Position numbers and translations under genes: made by a program. Below, in pieces: positions 38,087 through 47,924 of a DNA stretch of 64,000 nt. The first letter of the stretch is position 1. Each line of letters begins with the position of its first letter. The notes under the pieces are model-generated. The model did not search any database and was not told the DNA's origin. It saw only the letters and a program-made list of their open reading frames with translations. Source of the stretch: Enterobacteriaceae endosymbiont of Donacia dentata (GTDB taxonomy: Bacteria; Pseudomonadota; Gammaproteobacteria; Enterobacterales; Enterobacteriaceae); the NCBI RefSeq assembly GCF_012570745.1, contig NZ_CP046212.1, positions 394,943 to 458,942 on the forward strand. The letters run 5' to 3'.

Positions 38087-39184
38087 ATGTTTAAAAAAAA
38101 AGTAATAATTGCAATGTCAGGAGGTATAGATTCTTCTTTTTCTGCTTGGTTATTAAAAAAACAAAATTATCAAGTAGAAGGATTATTTATGAAAAATTGG
38201 GAAGAAGATGATATAACGAATAATTGTAATATTAAAAAAGATTTATTTTATGTAGAACATATTTGTAAAAAATTAAATATTATTTTACATAAAATTAATT
38301 TTTCAACTGAATATTGGGATTTTGTTTTTAAAAAATTTCTTTCTGAATATAAAAAAGGTTATACTCCGAATCCTGATATATTATGTAATAAAATAATTAA
38401 ATTTAAATATTTTATGAATTTTGCTTTTAAGAATTTAGGTGCAGATTTTATTAGTACTGGTCATTATGTTCGTTGTAAAAAAATTAAAAATCAGTTTTCC
38501 TTATTAAAAGGAATAGATAAAAATAAAGATCAAAGTTATTTTTTATATACAATAAAAGAAAAACAATTAAAAAAAATTTTATTTCCTATAGGAGGTTTAA
38601 AAAAAACAGAAGTAAGATATTTTGCTAAAAAATTTAAATTTATTAATGCTAAGAAAAAAGATTCAACAGGAATTTGTTTTATAGGAGAAAAAAATTTTAC
38701 TAATTTTTTAAGTAAATATTTACCCTCTATAAAAGGTAATATAATTGATATTAATGGTAATATTATTGGTATACATAAAGGATTAATACATTATACTATA
38801 GGACAAAGAAAAAGAATTGGTTTAGGAGGATCTTTATATTATGGTAATAAACCATGGTATGTTTATAAAAAAAATATTAAAAACAATACTTTAGTTGTCG
38901 TACAAAATAGAAAAAATTTATATTTATATTTTATTGGATTAATATTAAAAAAGATAAGTTGGATTCATAATAATCACCCAGATGTTTCAAAAACATATAC
39001 TCTTAAAACGAGATATAGACAAAAGGAAGTTAAATGTAAAATTTTTATTTTAAAAAATAATAAAATTAAAGTGTATTTTAATTCTCCTATATTTAGTGTT
39101 ACTCCAGGACAATCTGCAGTGTTTTATTTTAAAAATATTTGTTTAGGAGGAGGTATTATAGAAAAAGGAATTTCAGTTATTTAA
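38087..39184 (+). CDS. mnmA: tRNA-specific 2-thiouridylase MnmA (TrmU)
   Basis: MnmA thiolates C2 of wobble uridine in tRNA-Lys, Glu and Gln, acting with the MnmE/MnmG modification. The 365 residues (E. coli 368) contain the PP-loop AMSGGIDSSFSAWLL, the catalytic cysteine region NPDILCNKIIKF, GADFISTGHYVR, DQSYFLYTI, KDSTGICFIGE with the second cysteine and TIGQRKRIGLGG. No ribosome-binding site is obvious. Sulfur relay proteins (TusABCDE, IscS) are not in the window. Confidence 0.97.
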   Translation: MFKKKVIIAMSGGIDSSFSAWLLKKQNYQVEGLFMKNWEEDDITNNCNIKKDLFYVEHICKKLNIILHKINFSTEYWDFVFKKFLSEYKKGYTPNPDILCNKIIKFKYFMNFAFKNLGADFISTGHYVRCKKIKNQFSLLKGIDKNKDQSYFLYTIKEKQLKKILFPIGGLKKTEVRYFAKKFKFINAKKKDSTGICFIGEKNFTNFLSKYLPSIKGNIIDINGNIIGIHKGLIHYTIGQRKRIGLGGSLYYGNKPWYVYKKNIKNNTLVVVQNRKNLYLYFIGLILKKISWIHNNHPDVSKTYTLKTRYRQKEVKCKIFILKNNKIKVYFNSPIFSVTPGQSAVFYFKNICLGGGIIEKGISVI

Positions 39185-39373
39185 TTTTATTATATTTTTT
39201 CAATTTATTCTAATAAAAAATAAATTTTTTATTTTTATATAAAAAAATAAAAAATTATTAAAAATTTAATTTTTAATTTGTAAAAATTAGTAATTATAAA
39301 ATTTAATTTTATAAATTAGTTTATATTAGTAATATGTATTAAGTATAAATTAATATTTAGTTAGAGCATTTTT

Positions 39374-40501
39374 ATGAAAAAAAAACATTTTAAAAATGTA
39401 TTAATTAATCTTAATAATATAAATAAATCTTTTTTAGGTAAAAAAATTATTTCTAATTTAAATTTAAATATAAATGATGGAGAATTTATTACTTTATTAG
39501 GACCTTCTGGTTGTGGAAAAACAACAATCATTCGTTTAATAGCAGGTTTAGAAAAAGTAGATAGTGGTTCTATCATATTAAATCAAAAAGAAATAACAAC
39601 AGTTCCAGCAGAAAAGAGACAAATAAATACCGTTTTTCAAAATTATGCTTTATTTCCTCATATGTCTGTTTTTGATAATATAGCTTTTGGATTAAAAATG
39701 CAAAAAAAGACAAATAGAGAAATTGCAAAAAAAGTTAAAAAAATATTAGATATAGTTCAATTACAAAAATTTATAAATAGAAAACCTCATGAATTATCTG
39801 GAGGACAACAACAAAGAGTTGCTATAGCAAGAGCGGTAATTAATAAACCTAGAATATTATTATTAGATGAATCATTATCAGCTTTAGATTATAGATTACG
39901 AAAAAAAATGCAAAATGAATTAAAGGCATTACAAAGAAAATTAGGTATTACTTTTATATTAGTTACGCATAATCAAGAAGAAGCTTTAAGTATATCAGAT
40001 CGTATTATTTTAATAAAAAATGGAAAAATCGAACAACAAGGGACTCCTAAAGAAATATATGAAGAACCAAAGAATCTTTTTGTTGCTAAATTTATAGGTG
40101 ATATTAATATATTTGATGCTGTTATAATCAAACAATTAAATAATCATAAAGTACAAGTAAATTTAGAAGGTTATATATGTAATCTTAAAGTTCCATTTCC
40201 TATTATTCCTGGAGAAAAAATTCATGTCTTATTAAGACCAGAAGATTTAAAAATTAAAGAAATTCATAATGATATTAATTTAGAAAAAGGACTTATTGGT
40301 TATATAAAAGAAAAAAATTATAAAGGAATGACCTTAGAATCTATTTTAAAACTTAAAAATGGAAAAATTATTACCGTAAGTGAATTTTTTAACGAAAATG
40401 ATCCTGATGTAGATCATTTTCTTAATCAAAAAATGTTAATAAATTGGGTTAAGACATGGGAGGTTATTTTACCTTATGAAAAAAATAATGGAATATATTA
40501 A
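39374..40501 (+). CDS. potA: Spermidine/putrescine ABC transporter ATPase PotA
   Basis: The ATPase of the spermidine-preferring uptake system. The 375 residues (E. coli 378) have the P-loop [17 protein letters not shown]-loop [20 protein letters not shown], signature [14 protein letters not shown], Walker [14 protein letters not shown]-loop [10 protein letters not shown] and a C-terminal regulatory TOBE domain. Walker B has ESLSALD as in E. coli PotA. It overlaps potB by 26 bp. The closest alternative, PotG, is less likely given the potB-potC order. Confidence 0.95.
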   Translation: MKKKHFKNVLINLNNINKSFLGKKIISNLNLNINDGEFITLLGPSGCGKTTIIRLIAGLEKVDSGSIILNQKEITTVPAEKRQINTVFQNYALFPHMSVFDNIAFGLKMQKKTNREIAKKVKKILDIVQLQKFINRKPHELSGGQQQRVAIARAVINKPRILLLDESLSALDYRLRKKMQNELKALQRKLGITFILVTHNQEEALSISDRIILIKNGKIEQQGTPKEIYEEPKNLFVAKFIGDINIFDAVIIKQLNNHKVQVNLEGYICNLKVPFPIIPGEKIHVLLRPEDLKIKEIHNDINLEKGLIGYIKEKNYKGMTLESILKLKNGKIITVSEFFNENDPDVDHFLNQKMLINWVKTWEVILPYEKNNGIY

Positions 40502-41342
40502 AAAAATTATGATTTTTTTTATTATTAGTTGGTTATTATTATTTATATTTTTACCTAATATAATAATAATTATTATTAGTTTTTTAAAAAAAGATAATTA
40601 TAATCTAATTACAATTCAATTTTCTTTTAATAATTATTTAAAATTATTAAATTTTTTATATATTAAAGTTTTTATAAATTCTTTATTTATTTCATTTATT
40701 ACTACGATTATTTGTCTTTTAATAGGATATCCCTTTGCATGGTGTTTAACAGAAATATCTGCTAAAAAAAGATCTTTAATGTTATTTTTTTTATTTTTGC
40801 CATTTTGGGTTAATTCTTTAGTTAGAATATATTGTTTAAAAATATTTCTAGGAATTAATGGATGGTTAAATTATATTTTACTTTATTTTAAAATAATTCA
40901 TAATCCTATTCATATAATATATACTCCTACAGCAGTAATTTTAGGATTAATATATATTTTATTACCTTTTATGATAGTTCCAATATATTCTAGTATTGAA
41001 AAATTAGATAAATTTTATATAGAAGCAGCAAAAGATTTAGGAGCTCCATTATGGAAAATTTTTTTTTATATCATTATTCCTTTAACTATTCCAGGAATTA
41101 TTGCCGGTTGTTTATTAGTTTTTTTACCTAGTATGGGATTATTTTATATTTCTGATTTAATGGGTGGATCTAAAAATTTATTAATAGGAAATATTATTAA
41201 AAATCAATTTCTTAATATTAGAGATTGGCCATTAGGAGCAGCAACAAGCACAATAATAACATTATTAACTGGATTTTTTTTAATATTATATTTTAAAATT
41301 ATAAAATTTTTAAATAAAAAGGAATTTCAAAATAATGTTTAA
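40476..41342 (+). CDS. potB: Spermidine/putrescine ABC transporter permease PotB
   Basis: One of the two membrane subunits. The 288 residues align with E. coli PotB (about 285): [15 protein letters not shown] first helix, [49 protein letters not shown], the EAAxDLGA coupling loop ([10 protein letters not shown]) and [20 protein letters not shown]. About six membrane helices are apparent. The first ATG has GGGAGG 12 bp upstream within potA; a second ATG 12 bp later is possible. Confidence 0.95.
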   Translation: MKKIMEYIKKIMIFFIISWLLLFIFLPNIIIIIISFLKKDNYNLITIQFSFNNYLKLLNFLYIKVFINSLFISFITTIICLLIGYPFAWCLTEISAKKRSLMLFFLFLPFWVNSLVRIYCLKIFLGINGWLNYILLYFKIIHNPIHIIYTPTAVILGLIYILLPFMIVPIYSSIEKLDKFYIEAAKDLGAPLWKIFFYIIIPLTIPGIIAGCLLVFLPSMGLFYISDLMGGSKNLLIGNIIKNQFLNIRDWPLGAATSTIITLLTGFFLILYFKIIKFLNKKEFQNNV

Positions 41343-42135
41343 AAATATTTTCAGAATTATTTTTATAAATATAATTTATTTTTGGTTTTACATACCAATT
41401 ATTCTTTTAATTATAAATTCTTTTAATTCATCACGTTATGGAATAATATGGCAAGGATTTAGTACTAAATGGTATCATGAAATTATACATAATACTTCTT
41501 TATTAGAAGTTACATATCATTCTTTATGTATTGGAATGATTACTGCTACTTTTACAACTTTTATTGGTTTATTAACAGCTTTATCATTATATTATTATAA
41601 TGATTATATTAAATCATTTATAAGTATTTTATTATATATAGTAATCATATCTCCTGATATTGTGATGGGTATTTCTTTATTATTATTATTTATAATATTA
41701 AATTTTACTTTAGGATTTTGGTCTTTATTATTTTCACATATTACTTTTTGTTTACCTTATGTAGTAATTACTATCTACTCTAGATTAAAAAATTTTGATA
41801 TTCATATAGTTGAAGCAGCAAAAGATTTAGGAGCCAATGAAATAATTATTTTAACAAAAATTATATTTCCTTTGATATTTCCAGCAATTATTTCTAGTTG
41901 GTTATTAAGTTTTGCTTTATCTATGGATGATATAACAATATCGACATTTGTTACAGGACCTGAGTATGAAATACTTCCATTAAAAATTTATTCACTAGCT
42001 AAAATTGGAATAACTCCAGAAATTAATGTTTTAGCAACTATATTAATAGTTATATCTCTATTTTTAGTTATTTTAAGTAGAATTATTTTAGGAAAATCAA
42101 AAATATATAATCAAATTACTTCTTTAGTAGATTAA
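41335..42135 (+). CDS. potC: Spermidine/putrescine ABC transporter permease PotC
   Basis: The second membrane subunit, 266 residues (E. coli 264). Landmarks are WFYIPIILLIINSFNSSRYG, WQGFSTKWYHEI, the coupling loop [11 protein letters not shown] and SFALSMDDITISTFVTGPEYEILPLKIYS. It overlaps potB by 8 bp. In E. coli potD, the periplasmic spermidine-binding protein, follows; here the next gene is mutM on the other strand after 24 bp, so potD is not in the operon. Confidence 0.95.
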   Translation: MFKNIFRIIFINIIYFWFYIPIILLIINSFNSSRYGIIWQGFSTKWYHEIIHNTSLLEVTYHSLCIGMITATFTTFIGLLTALSLYYYNDYIKSFISILLYIVIISPDIVMGISLLLLFIILNFTLGFWSLLFSHITFCLPYVVITIYSRLKNFDIHIVEAAKDLGANEIIILTKIIFPLIFPAIISSWLLSFALSMDDITISTFVTGPEYEILPLKIYSLAKIGITPEINVLATILIVISLFLVILSRIILGKSKIYNQITSLVD

Positions 42136-42159
42136 ATTTTTTATTTTATTATAAAAAAT
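42136..42159. terminator. A/T-only hairpin between convergent potC and mutM
   Basis: ATTTTTTAT (42136-42144) pairs with ATAAAAAAT (42151-42159) around a 6-nt loop. It fills most of the 24-bp gap between the two stop codons. An all-A/T stem is weak, and such repeats arise easily in this DNA, so this is tentative. Confidence 0.3.
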
Positions 42160-42975
42160 CTATTTTTGACATTCATTACAAAAAAAAGTACTTCTTTTTC
42201 TTAAAAAAATTCTAATAATTTTTTTTTTACAAATTTTACATAATTTATCTTTTTTACCATATACAAAAAAATATTTATAAAAATTACCTATATTTCCATT
42301 AGGTTGATTATAATTATTTATAGAAGAACCGCCATATTTAATTGATTTATTTAAAATAAATTTAATATTTTTAACTAAAAATGTAATTTCTTTAAAAGTT
42401 AAAGTATTTGATCTTCTTGTAGGTAATATTCTAGATAAAAATAATGATTCATTTGCATAAATATTACCTATTCCTGTTACAATATTATTATCCATTAACA
42501 TTATTTTAATAAAAATACTCTTTTTTTGTATAATATTATATAAATATATATTATTAAATGAATCTTCTAATGGTTCAGGACCTAATTTCTGTAAAAATAT
42601 ATTATTTTTATAATTTTTTTTTTCCCATAACCAAAAACCAAATTTTCTAATATCTGTATAACGTAAAATTAAATTATTATTAATAATTAAATCAATATGA
42701 TCATGTTTACTATATAACAAATTTTGTTTATTAATTAAAAATAATTTTCCTGTCATACCTAAATGTATAATAATTGTATTATTTAATAAAATTAAAATAA
42801 TATATCTACCCCTCCTTTTAATATCAAAAACTTTTTGATTTTTTATATTTATTATATATTTTGAAATAAAATATTTTAATTTTCTATTTCTAATAATAGA
42901 ATAATTAATTATTTTACCTTTTAAAAAAGGTTTTATCATATTTTTAATAACTTCTACTTCAGGTAGTTCAGGCAT
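42160..42975 (-). CDS. mutM: Formamidopyrimidine-DNA glycosylase (MutM/Fpg)
   Basis: Removes 8-oxoguanine and related oxidised purines from DNA. The 271 residues (E. coli 269) begin MPELPEVEVIK with the catalytic Pro2 and Glu3, carry the lysine in HLGMTGKL, the helix-two-turn-helix motif GIGNIYANESLF and a four-cysteine zinc finger at the C-terminus (CKICKKK...FFCNECQK). Everything needed for activity is visible. It is 6 bp after mnmE on the same strand. Confidence 0.97.
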   Translation of the reverse strand: MPELPEVEVIKNMIKPFLKGKIINYSIIRNRKLKYFISKYIINIKNQKVFDIKRRGRYIILILLNNTIIIHLGMTGKLFLINKQNLLYSKHDHIDLIINNNLILRYTDIRKFGFWLWEKKNYKNNIFLQKLGPEPLEDSFNNIYLYNIIQKKSIFIKIMLMDNNIVTGIGNIYANESLFLSRILPTRRSNTLTFKEITFLVKNIKFILNKSIKYGGSSINNYNQPNGNIGNFYKYFFVYGKKDKLCKICKKKIIRIFLRKRSTFFCNECQK

Positions 42976-42981
42976 AAAATT

Positions 42982-44346
42982 TTATTTACCAATACAAAAT
43001 TGAGAAAAAATATTTTTTAATAAATCTTTAGAAGTAAATTCTCCAGTGATAGAATTTAATTCTTTTTGTATTAATCTTAAATCTTCAGATAATAATTCTA
43101 TAGAATTTGTTTTTAAAAAATTTTTTTGACTTTCTATTAAAAATTTATATATATAATTTAAAGAATCTACATATCTTTCTCTAGCTGTAAATTGATCTTC
43201 GTTATTATTAGTATATATGATTTTTTTTTTAATAAAATTCATTAATAATGAAACTCCTTTATTATTTTTAATTGATAACCTTATAGTGACATAATTATAA
43301 TTATTTGTTAATTCTGGAATATTATTTGTCATATCTATTTTATTACGTAAAATAATCATAGGAATATTTTTTATAAATTTTTTTAATTTAATTTTGATTA
43401 TTTCTGATAGATTTTTTTCAGATATTCTATCATCTACTATTAAAAACAAATAGTGAGATTTTTTTATTTCTTCAAAAGTTTTTTTAATTCCCAAAATTTC
43501 AATTTCATTATCAGTATTACGAATACCAGCAGTATCAACTATTTCTATAGGAACAGAATTTATATAAATATTTTCATGTAAAACATCTCTAGTTGTTCCA
43601 GGAATATTAGTAATTATAGAAATATTTTTATCAGTAATCATATTCATTAAACTTGATTTACCAGAATTAGGTGGACCAATTAAAGTTATTTTAATTCCTT
43701 CTTTAATTCTTATCCCATTATTAACATATTTTTGAATATTTATTAAATTATTTAATAATTCTTTTAATATATTTTTAATATTGAAACAAAAAATAGAAAA
43801 ATTAATTTGATAATCAAATTCAAGAAAAGATTCTATTTTTACTCTTAAATTAGTAATAATATTTGAAAAATTTTTTAATAATAAAGAAAATTTTCCATTC
43901 ATTAAATTCATTGCTGAAAATACTGCAGCTTTTGAATTAGCTGAAATAATATCGGTAATTGCTTCTGCTTGAGTTAAATCAATTTTTTTATTCAAAAATG
44001 CTCTTTTAGAAAATTCTCCTGGAGAAGCAATTCTAATACCAGGTATTTTAATAATATTATTAATTAATAAATCTAATAATATAATACCTCCATGACATTG
44101 GAATTCTAAAATATCTTCTCCTGTAAAAGAATGAGGTTTTGGAAAAAATAATACAATACCCTTATCTATAATTTTGTCTTTATAAAAAAAAGGTAAATAA
44201 TGTGCATATCTTGGTTTTATATAATTAAGTTTTAATATATTTTTTATTACCACTAAAACTTTATCACCAGATATTCTTATAATTCCTATACTACCTTGAC
44301 CTAAAGGAGTTGCTCTAGCTATTATTGTATATTTATTTTTTTCCAT
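42982..44346 (-). CDS. mnmE: tRNA modification GTPase MnmE (TrmE)
   Basis: Partner of MnmG in modifying U34 of tRNAs. The 454 residues equal E. coli MnmE. N-terminal folate-binding domain (TIIARATPLGQGSIGIIRISG, FTGEDILEFQCHGG), G domain with GPPNSGKSSLMNMI, IPGTTRDVLHE, DTAGIR and RNKIDM, and the C-terminal CIGK with the catalytic cysteine (Cys451). Its start overlaps the end of yidC by 14 bp. The order rpmH-rnpA-yidC-mnmE follows E. coli, minus yidD. Confidence 0.97.
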   Translation of the reverse strand: MEKNKYTIIARATPLGQGSIGIIRISGDKVLVVIKNILKLNYIKPRYAHYLPFFYKDKIIDKGIVLFFPKPHSFTGEDILEFQCHGGIILLDLLINNIIKIPGIRIASPGEFSKRAFLNKKIDLTQAEAITDIISANSKAAVFSAMNLMNGKFSLLLKNFSNIITNLRVKIESFLEFDYQINFSIFCFNIKNILKELLNNLINIQKYVNNGIRIKEGIKITLIGPPNSGKSSLMNMITDKNISIITNIPGTTRDVLHENIYINSVPIEIVDTAGIRNTDNEIEILGIKKTFEEIKKSHYLFLIVDDRISEKNLSEIIKIKLKKFIKNIPMIILRNKIDMTNNIPELTNNYNYVTIRLSIKNNKGVSLLMNFIKKKIIYTNNNEDQFTARERYVDSLNYIYKFLIESQKNFLKTNSIELLSEDLRLIQKELNSITGEFTSKDLLKNIFSQFCIGK

Positions 44347-45967
44347 AATGTTCTTTATTGATTATATGATATATCCATTTTTGTTGTAATATTGTTATTA
44401 AATTATTAACTATATAGTATAATACTAATCCAGAAGGAAGCCATAAAAAGAACAGGCTAAAAAAAATAGGTATTATATATGCAATTTTTTTTTGTATAGG
44501 ATCATCCTCATAATCATTTTTTGAAATTTTTTGAATAACTAACATACTAATACTCATTAGTATTGGTAATATATAGTATGGATCTTCTGAAGATAAATCT
44601 TGAATCCAAAATAAGAATGGAGTGTGTCTTAGTTCTATAGAATTAGTTAATACATAATATAATGCTAAAAAGATAGGCATTTGTATAAGAAAAGGTACAA
44701 AACCAGAAAATGGATTTAATTTTTCTTTTTTATACAATAATAATATTTCTTGACTAAAACGTTTTTTATCATTACCAAATATTTCTTTAATTTTTTTAAT
44801 TTTTGGTTGTAAAAAATGCATTTTAGCTATAGTAACATATTGTTGTTTTGATAATGGATATGTTATAATTCTTATAATTATAGTAATTAAAATTATTGAA
44901 AAACCCCAATTTCTTGTTATATTAAATAATAAATTTAATAATTTAAATAATGGTTTAGATAAAAACCATAAAAAACCATAATCGATAGTTAAATCTAAAA
45001 ATGGAGCTACTTTTGACATTTGTTCTGATATTTTAGGACCTATCCATAATTTTGATAAGAAAAATTTTTTTTCTCCTGATAAAATTAAATGATTAGAAGT
45101 TTTAAATCCAATACTTATAATATTATTAGATATATTTTTTATATATATATTATTTTTTTTAGAATAATTAGGAATAATCCAAGCTGAAGTAAAATATTGT
45201 TGTAATACAGCTATCCATCCATTTTTAGTATAAATATTAATATTTTTATTTTTTTTAATATTAGAAAATTTATATTTTTTAAATTTATTATATTCAGTTG
45301 AATATGCTATACCATTAAATGTTTTAATAGAAATATTATTTTTTTTTTCTAAATATTTTTTAGGTATATTATTAGAGTGATTTATTTGTCCAAATACAGA
45401 TATATAAATAGGGTTTAATGTTTTATTAAAAATCTGATGATTAACAGTTATTGCATAACTTCCTTTTATAAAGGTAAACATTTTTACATATAAAATATTT
45501 TTTTTATTAAAAATTAAAGGTACTTTTAATATATTTTTATTTTTTCCTAAATAAAAATATTTTTTTTTGGAAAAAAATTTTTCATTTTTATAAATATCTT
45601 CAATTTTTTTAAAATTACCTTCTTTTAGAATACCACATTTAATTTGATATATAAAATCAGATTTATTTTTTAATAAAGTAAAAAAATTTTTAGAATTTAA
45701 TTTATCTGAATAATTTAGGAAATATACTTTTTCAATATTACCTCCATATGGATTAATATATAATAGAAGTTTATCGGTTTTAATTATAATATTATTTTTT
45801 TTAGTTATATTAAAAAATTTTTTGTAATTTTTATGATTAAGAATATTTTTATTGATAATTAATTTTGTATTGTTTTTTGTATAATTATGTATTTTTCCCC
45901 AATTATATAAAATTGTACAACTAAACAAACAAAAAATGATTAAAATAAAATTGTTTTTAGAATACAT
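44333..45967 (-). CDS. yidC: Membrane protein insertase YidC
   Basis: YidC inserts and folds inner-membrane proteins, alone or with SecYEG. I chose the ATG giving MYSKNNFILIIFCLFS because it has GTGAGA at the right distance and matches the length (544; E. coli 548); a GTG four codons earlier is possible. There is an N-terminal membrane anchor, a large periplasmic domain that is strongly diverged, then the conserved C-terminal core (NWGFSIILITIIIRIITYPLSKQQY, LNPFSGFVPFLIQMPIFLALYYVL, LPSGLVLYYIVNNLITILQQ). The conserved groove arginine is in IIIRIITYP. Confidence 0.96.
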   Translation of the reverse strand: MYSKNNFILIIFCLFSCTILYNWGKIHNYTKNNTKLIINKNILNHKNYKKFFNITKKNNIIIKTDKLLLYINPYGGNIEKVYFLNYSDKLNSKNFFTLLKNKSDFIYQIKCGILKEGNFKKIEDIYKNEKFFSKKKYFYLGKNKNILKVPLIFNKKNILYVKMFTFIKGSYAITVNHQIFNKTLNPIYISVFGQINHSNNIPKKYLEKKNNISIKTFNGIAYSTEYNKFKKYKFSNIKKNKNINIYTKNGWIAVLQQYFTSAWIIPNYSKKNNIYIKNISNNIISIGFKTSNHLILSGEKKFFLSKLWIGPKISEQMSKVAPFLDLTIDYGFLWFLSKPLFKLLNLLFNITRNWGFSIILITIIIRIITYPLSKQQYVTIAKMHFLQPKIKKIKEIFGNDKKRFSQEILLLYKKEKLNPFSGFVPFLIQMPIFLALYYVLTNSIELRHTPFLFWIQDLSSEDPYYILPILMSISMLVIQKISKNDYEDDPIQKKIAYIIPIFFSLFFLWLPSGLVLYYIVNNLITILQQKWIYHIINKEHYGKK

Positions 45968-46076
45968 TATTAATCTCACATTAATTTATTAAAATTTATA
46001 CTGTAAATTAAAATAAAAATAAATTATTATTCATAATAATAATAATAAAATTCTCAAATAAACTTTTTTAAGATAA

Positions 46077-46424
46077 TTAGTTTATTTTATAAATATTCCA
46101 TATATTTTCTAAATATATTTTAAAATAAAAATTATTTATTTTTAAAATATTTTTATTATTGATAATAATAATATAATCCATATTATAGAATATACGTTGA
46201 TTTAAGCGAAAATATTCACGAATAATTCTTTTGAATTTATTTCTAATATTTGTTTTTTTTATTTTTTTTTTTTGTATAATTATACCGATTCTAGAATATT
46301 GTAATTTATTTACATGACTTAAAATAGTAAAATATTTATTCTTTATTTTATTTGATTGATTGAATATAAAATTATAATCTAATGAAGTTAAACGTTTATT
46401 TTTAGAAAATTTTAAATTACTCAC
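46077..46424 (-). CDS. rnpA: Ribonuclease P protein component
   Basis: The protein cofactor of RNase P, which trims tRNA and tmRNA 5' ends. The 115 residues (E. coli 119) show FSKNKRLTSLDYNFIFNQ, RIGIIIQKKKIKKTNIRNKFKRIIREYFRLNQ, the RNR-type signature in diverged form (RNKFKR). The start is GTG, as in E. coli. It lies 5 bp after rpmH; yidD, which should lie before yidC, is absent. Confidence 0.93.
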   Translation of the reverse strand: MSNLKFSKNKRLTSLDYNFIFNQSNKIKNKYFTILSHVNKLQYSRIGIIIQKKKIKKTNIRNKFKRIIREYFRLNQRIFYNMDYIIIINNKNILKINNFYFKIYLENIWNIYKIN

Positions 46425-46429
46425 TTTGT

Positions 46430-46585
46430 TTATTTGAATTTAATTTTATCTGATACTGTTAAATAAGCACGCTTTTTAACTCGACGACGATTTATAATAT
46501 TTCTTCCATTATGTGTTTTCATTCTGATTCTAAAACCATGAGATCTTTTTCTTTTTAATATCGATGGTTGAAAAGTACGTTTCAT
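46430..46585 (-). CDS. rpmH: 50S ribosomal protein L34 (51 residues)
   Basis: Short frame on the minus strand reading [21 protein letters not shown] then [30 protein letters not shown]. The first 45 residues match E. coli L34 ([21 protein letters not shown]...GRARLTVSK). The end is five residues longer than in E. coli. It starts the rpmH-rnpA transcript and is divergent from dnaN with 173 bp between; dnaA, the normal neighbour on that side, is missing. Confidence 0.95.
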   Translation of the reverse strand: MKRTFQPSILKRKRSHGFRIRMKTHNGRNIINRRRVKKRAYLTVSDKIKFK

Positions 46586-46702
46586 TTAAATTTATACCTA
46601 TATATATTATTTATATATGATTTATTATTACACAAAAAAAATTTTTTATATATTTTTTTTTAAAAATTAAATTAATATTACTAATATACTTTTTTTATAT
46701 GT

Positions 46703-46718
46703 TATCATTATAATGATA
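46703..46718. promoter_or_regulatory. 16-bp palindrome with overlapping divergent -10 boxes (rpmH/dnaN)
   Basis: TATCATTATAATGATA is a perfect palindrome 41 bp before dnaN and 118 bp before rpmH. Because it is symmetric, it offers TATAAT on both strands (46709-46714 for dnaN). No convincing -35 boxes were found. It may be a divergent promoter or an operator in the place where dnaA was deleted. Confidence 0.4.
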
Positions 46719-46758
46719 GTGTTTTATGTTATATATTTTAATTAGAAAATAAAAAATT

Positions 46759-47886
46759 ATGGATTATGAAATTATAATTAATCGTGAATTATTAATCAAA
46801 CCATTAAAACATATTACAAATATTATTACTAATCATTCTATATTACCAATTATTAATAATATTTTAATAGAATTTTTAGAAAATGGAATGATTATTTTTA
46901 AAAGTACTAATTTGGAAATAGAAATAATATCTATTATAAATAATGAAATTAATAAAAAAAAATATTCTATTACTATACAAGGGAAAAAATTTTATAATAT
47001 ATGTTATAGTTTACCTAAGAATAAAGATATTAAAATTTTATTTAATAAAAATCAAGCTATAATATCATCACAGAAATGTCTTTTTACAATAACCACATTT
47101 CCCATAAATAATTTTCCTAAAATAAATTTTTTTAAACATGATATAGAATTTAATATTACTCATAAATTAATAAAAACTTTTATTAATGCTACTTATTTTT
47201 CAATAGCAAATAATGATGTAAGAAAATATTTAAATGGTTTATTATTAAAAATTAAAAATAATATTTTAAATATTGTATCAACTGATGGACATCGTTTATC
47301 AATTTATACTACTTGTATTTCTAATACAAAAATTATTAATAATTATGCTATAATTGTACCACGTAAAAGCATATTTGAATTATCTAAATTAATTAAAAAT
47401 ACTGATGAATTAGTAAATATAAAAATTAATAACAATAATATATGTTTTATTTTTAATGATTTAAAATTTACATCTAAACTAATTAAAAATGAATTTCCTA
47501 ATTATCTTAAGATAATACCTAAAACATTTGATAAAACAATTAATATTAATCGTATTTTTTTAAAAAATGCTTTATATAGAATTTCTATTCTTGTTAATAA
47601 TAATACTAAAGGAGTAACATTATCATTTAAAAATTATAATTTAAAAATTTTTAGTATTAATATTAATAATGAAATAGCTGAAGAAACATTAACAATAGAC
47701 AAATATAATAACAAAATAAAATGTGATATTGATATATCAATAAATATTAGTTACTTAATTGATGTAATAAATGTATTAGATGGTGATATTATTAAAATAT
47801 CTTTTATTAATAATATTTCTAGTATTAGAATAGAAGATTCTAGTGATAAAAATAGATTTTATTTAATCATGCCTATGAAAATTTAA
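46759..47886 (+). CDS. dnaN: DNA polymerase III sliding clamp (beta)
   Basis: The ring-shaped processivity clamp of the replisome. The 375 residues (E. coli 366) show the three-domain pattern with the N-terminal LLIKPLKHITNIITNHSILPIINNILIEF, the central VRKYLNGLLL and VSTDGHRLSIY, and the C-terminal RFYLIMPMKI (E. coli YVVMPMRL). Surface loops are diverged and Asn/Ile rich. In E. coli the order is dnaA-dnaN-recF-gyrB; here dnaN is directly followed by gyrB after 38 bp, and dnaA is missing upstream. Confidence 0.96.
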   Translation: MDYEIIINRELLIKPLKHITNIITNHSILPIINNILIEFLENGMIIFKSTNLEIEIISIINNEINKKKYSITIQGKKFYNICYSLPKNKDIKILFNKNQAIISSQKCLFTITTFPINNFPKINFFKHDIEFNITHKLIKTFINATYFSIANNDVRKYLNGLLLKIKNNILNIVSTDGHRLSIYTTCISNTKIINNYAIIVPRKSIFELSKLIKNTDELVNIKINNNNICFIFNDLKFTSKLIKNEFPNYLKIIPKTFDKTININRIFLKNALYRISILVNNNTKGVTLSFKNYNLKIFSININNEIAEETLTIDKYNNKIKCDIDISINISYLIDVINVLDGDIIKISFINNISSIRIEDSSDKNRFYLIMPMKI

Positions 47887-47924
47887 AATTTTATTTAAAA
47901 CATAAAAATATGTGAGAGTTTAAT

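Noticed and set aside
39223..39256. 14-bp A/T-only inverted repeat before potA
   Set aside because: Poly-A and poly-T tracts pair by chance in this DNA; position before potA does not fit a terminator clearly and no other evidence supports a role.
46620..46640. Possible DnaA box near TTATTACACA in the rpmH-dnaN spacer
   Set aside because: It has one base too many for TTATNCACA, so it is not a match.
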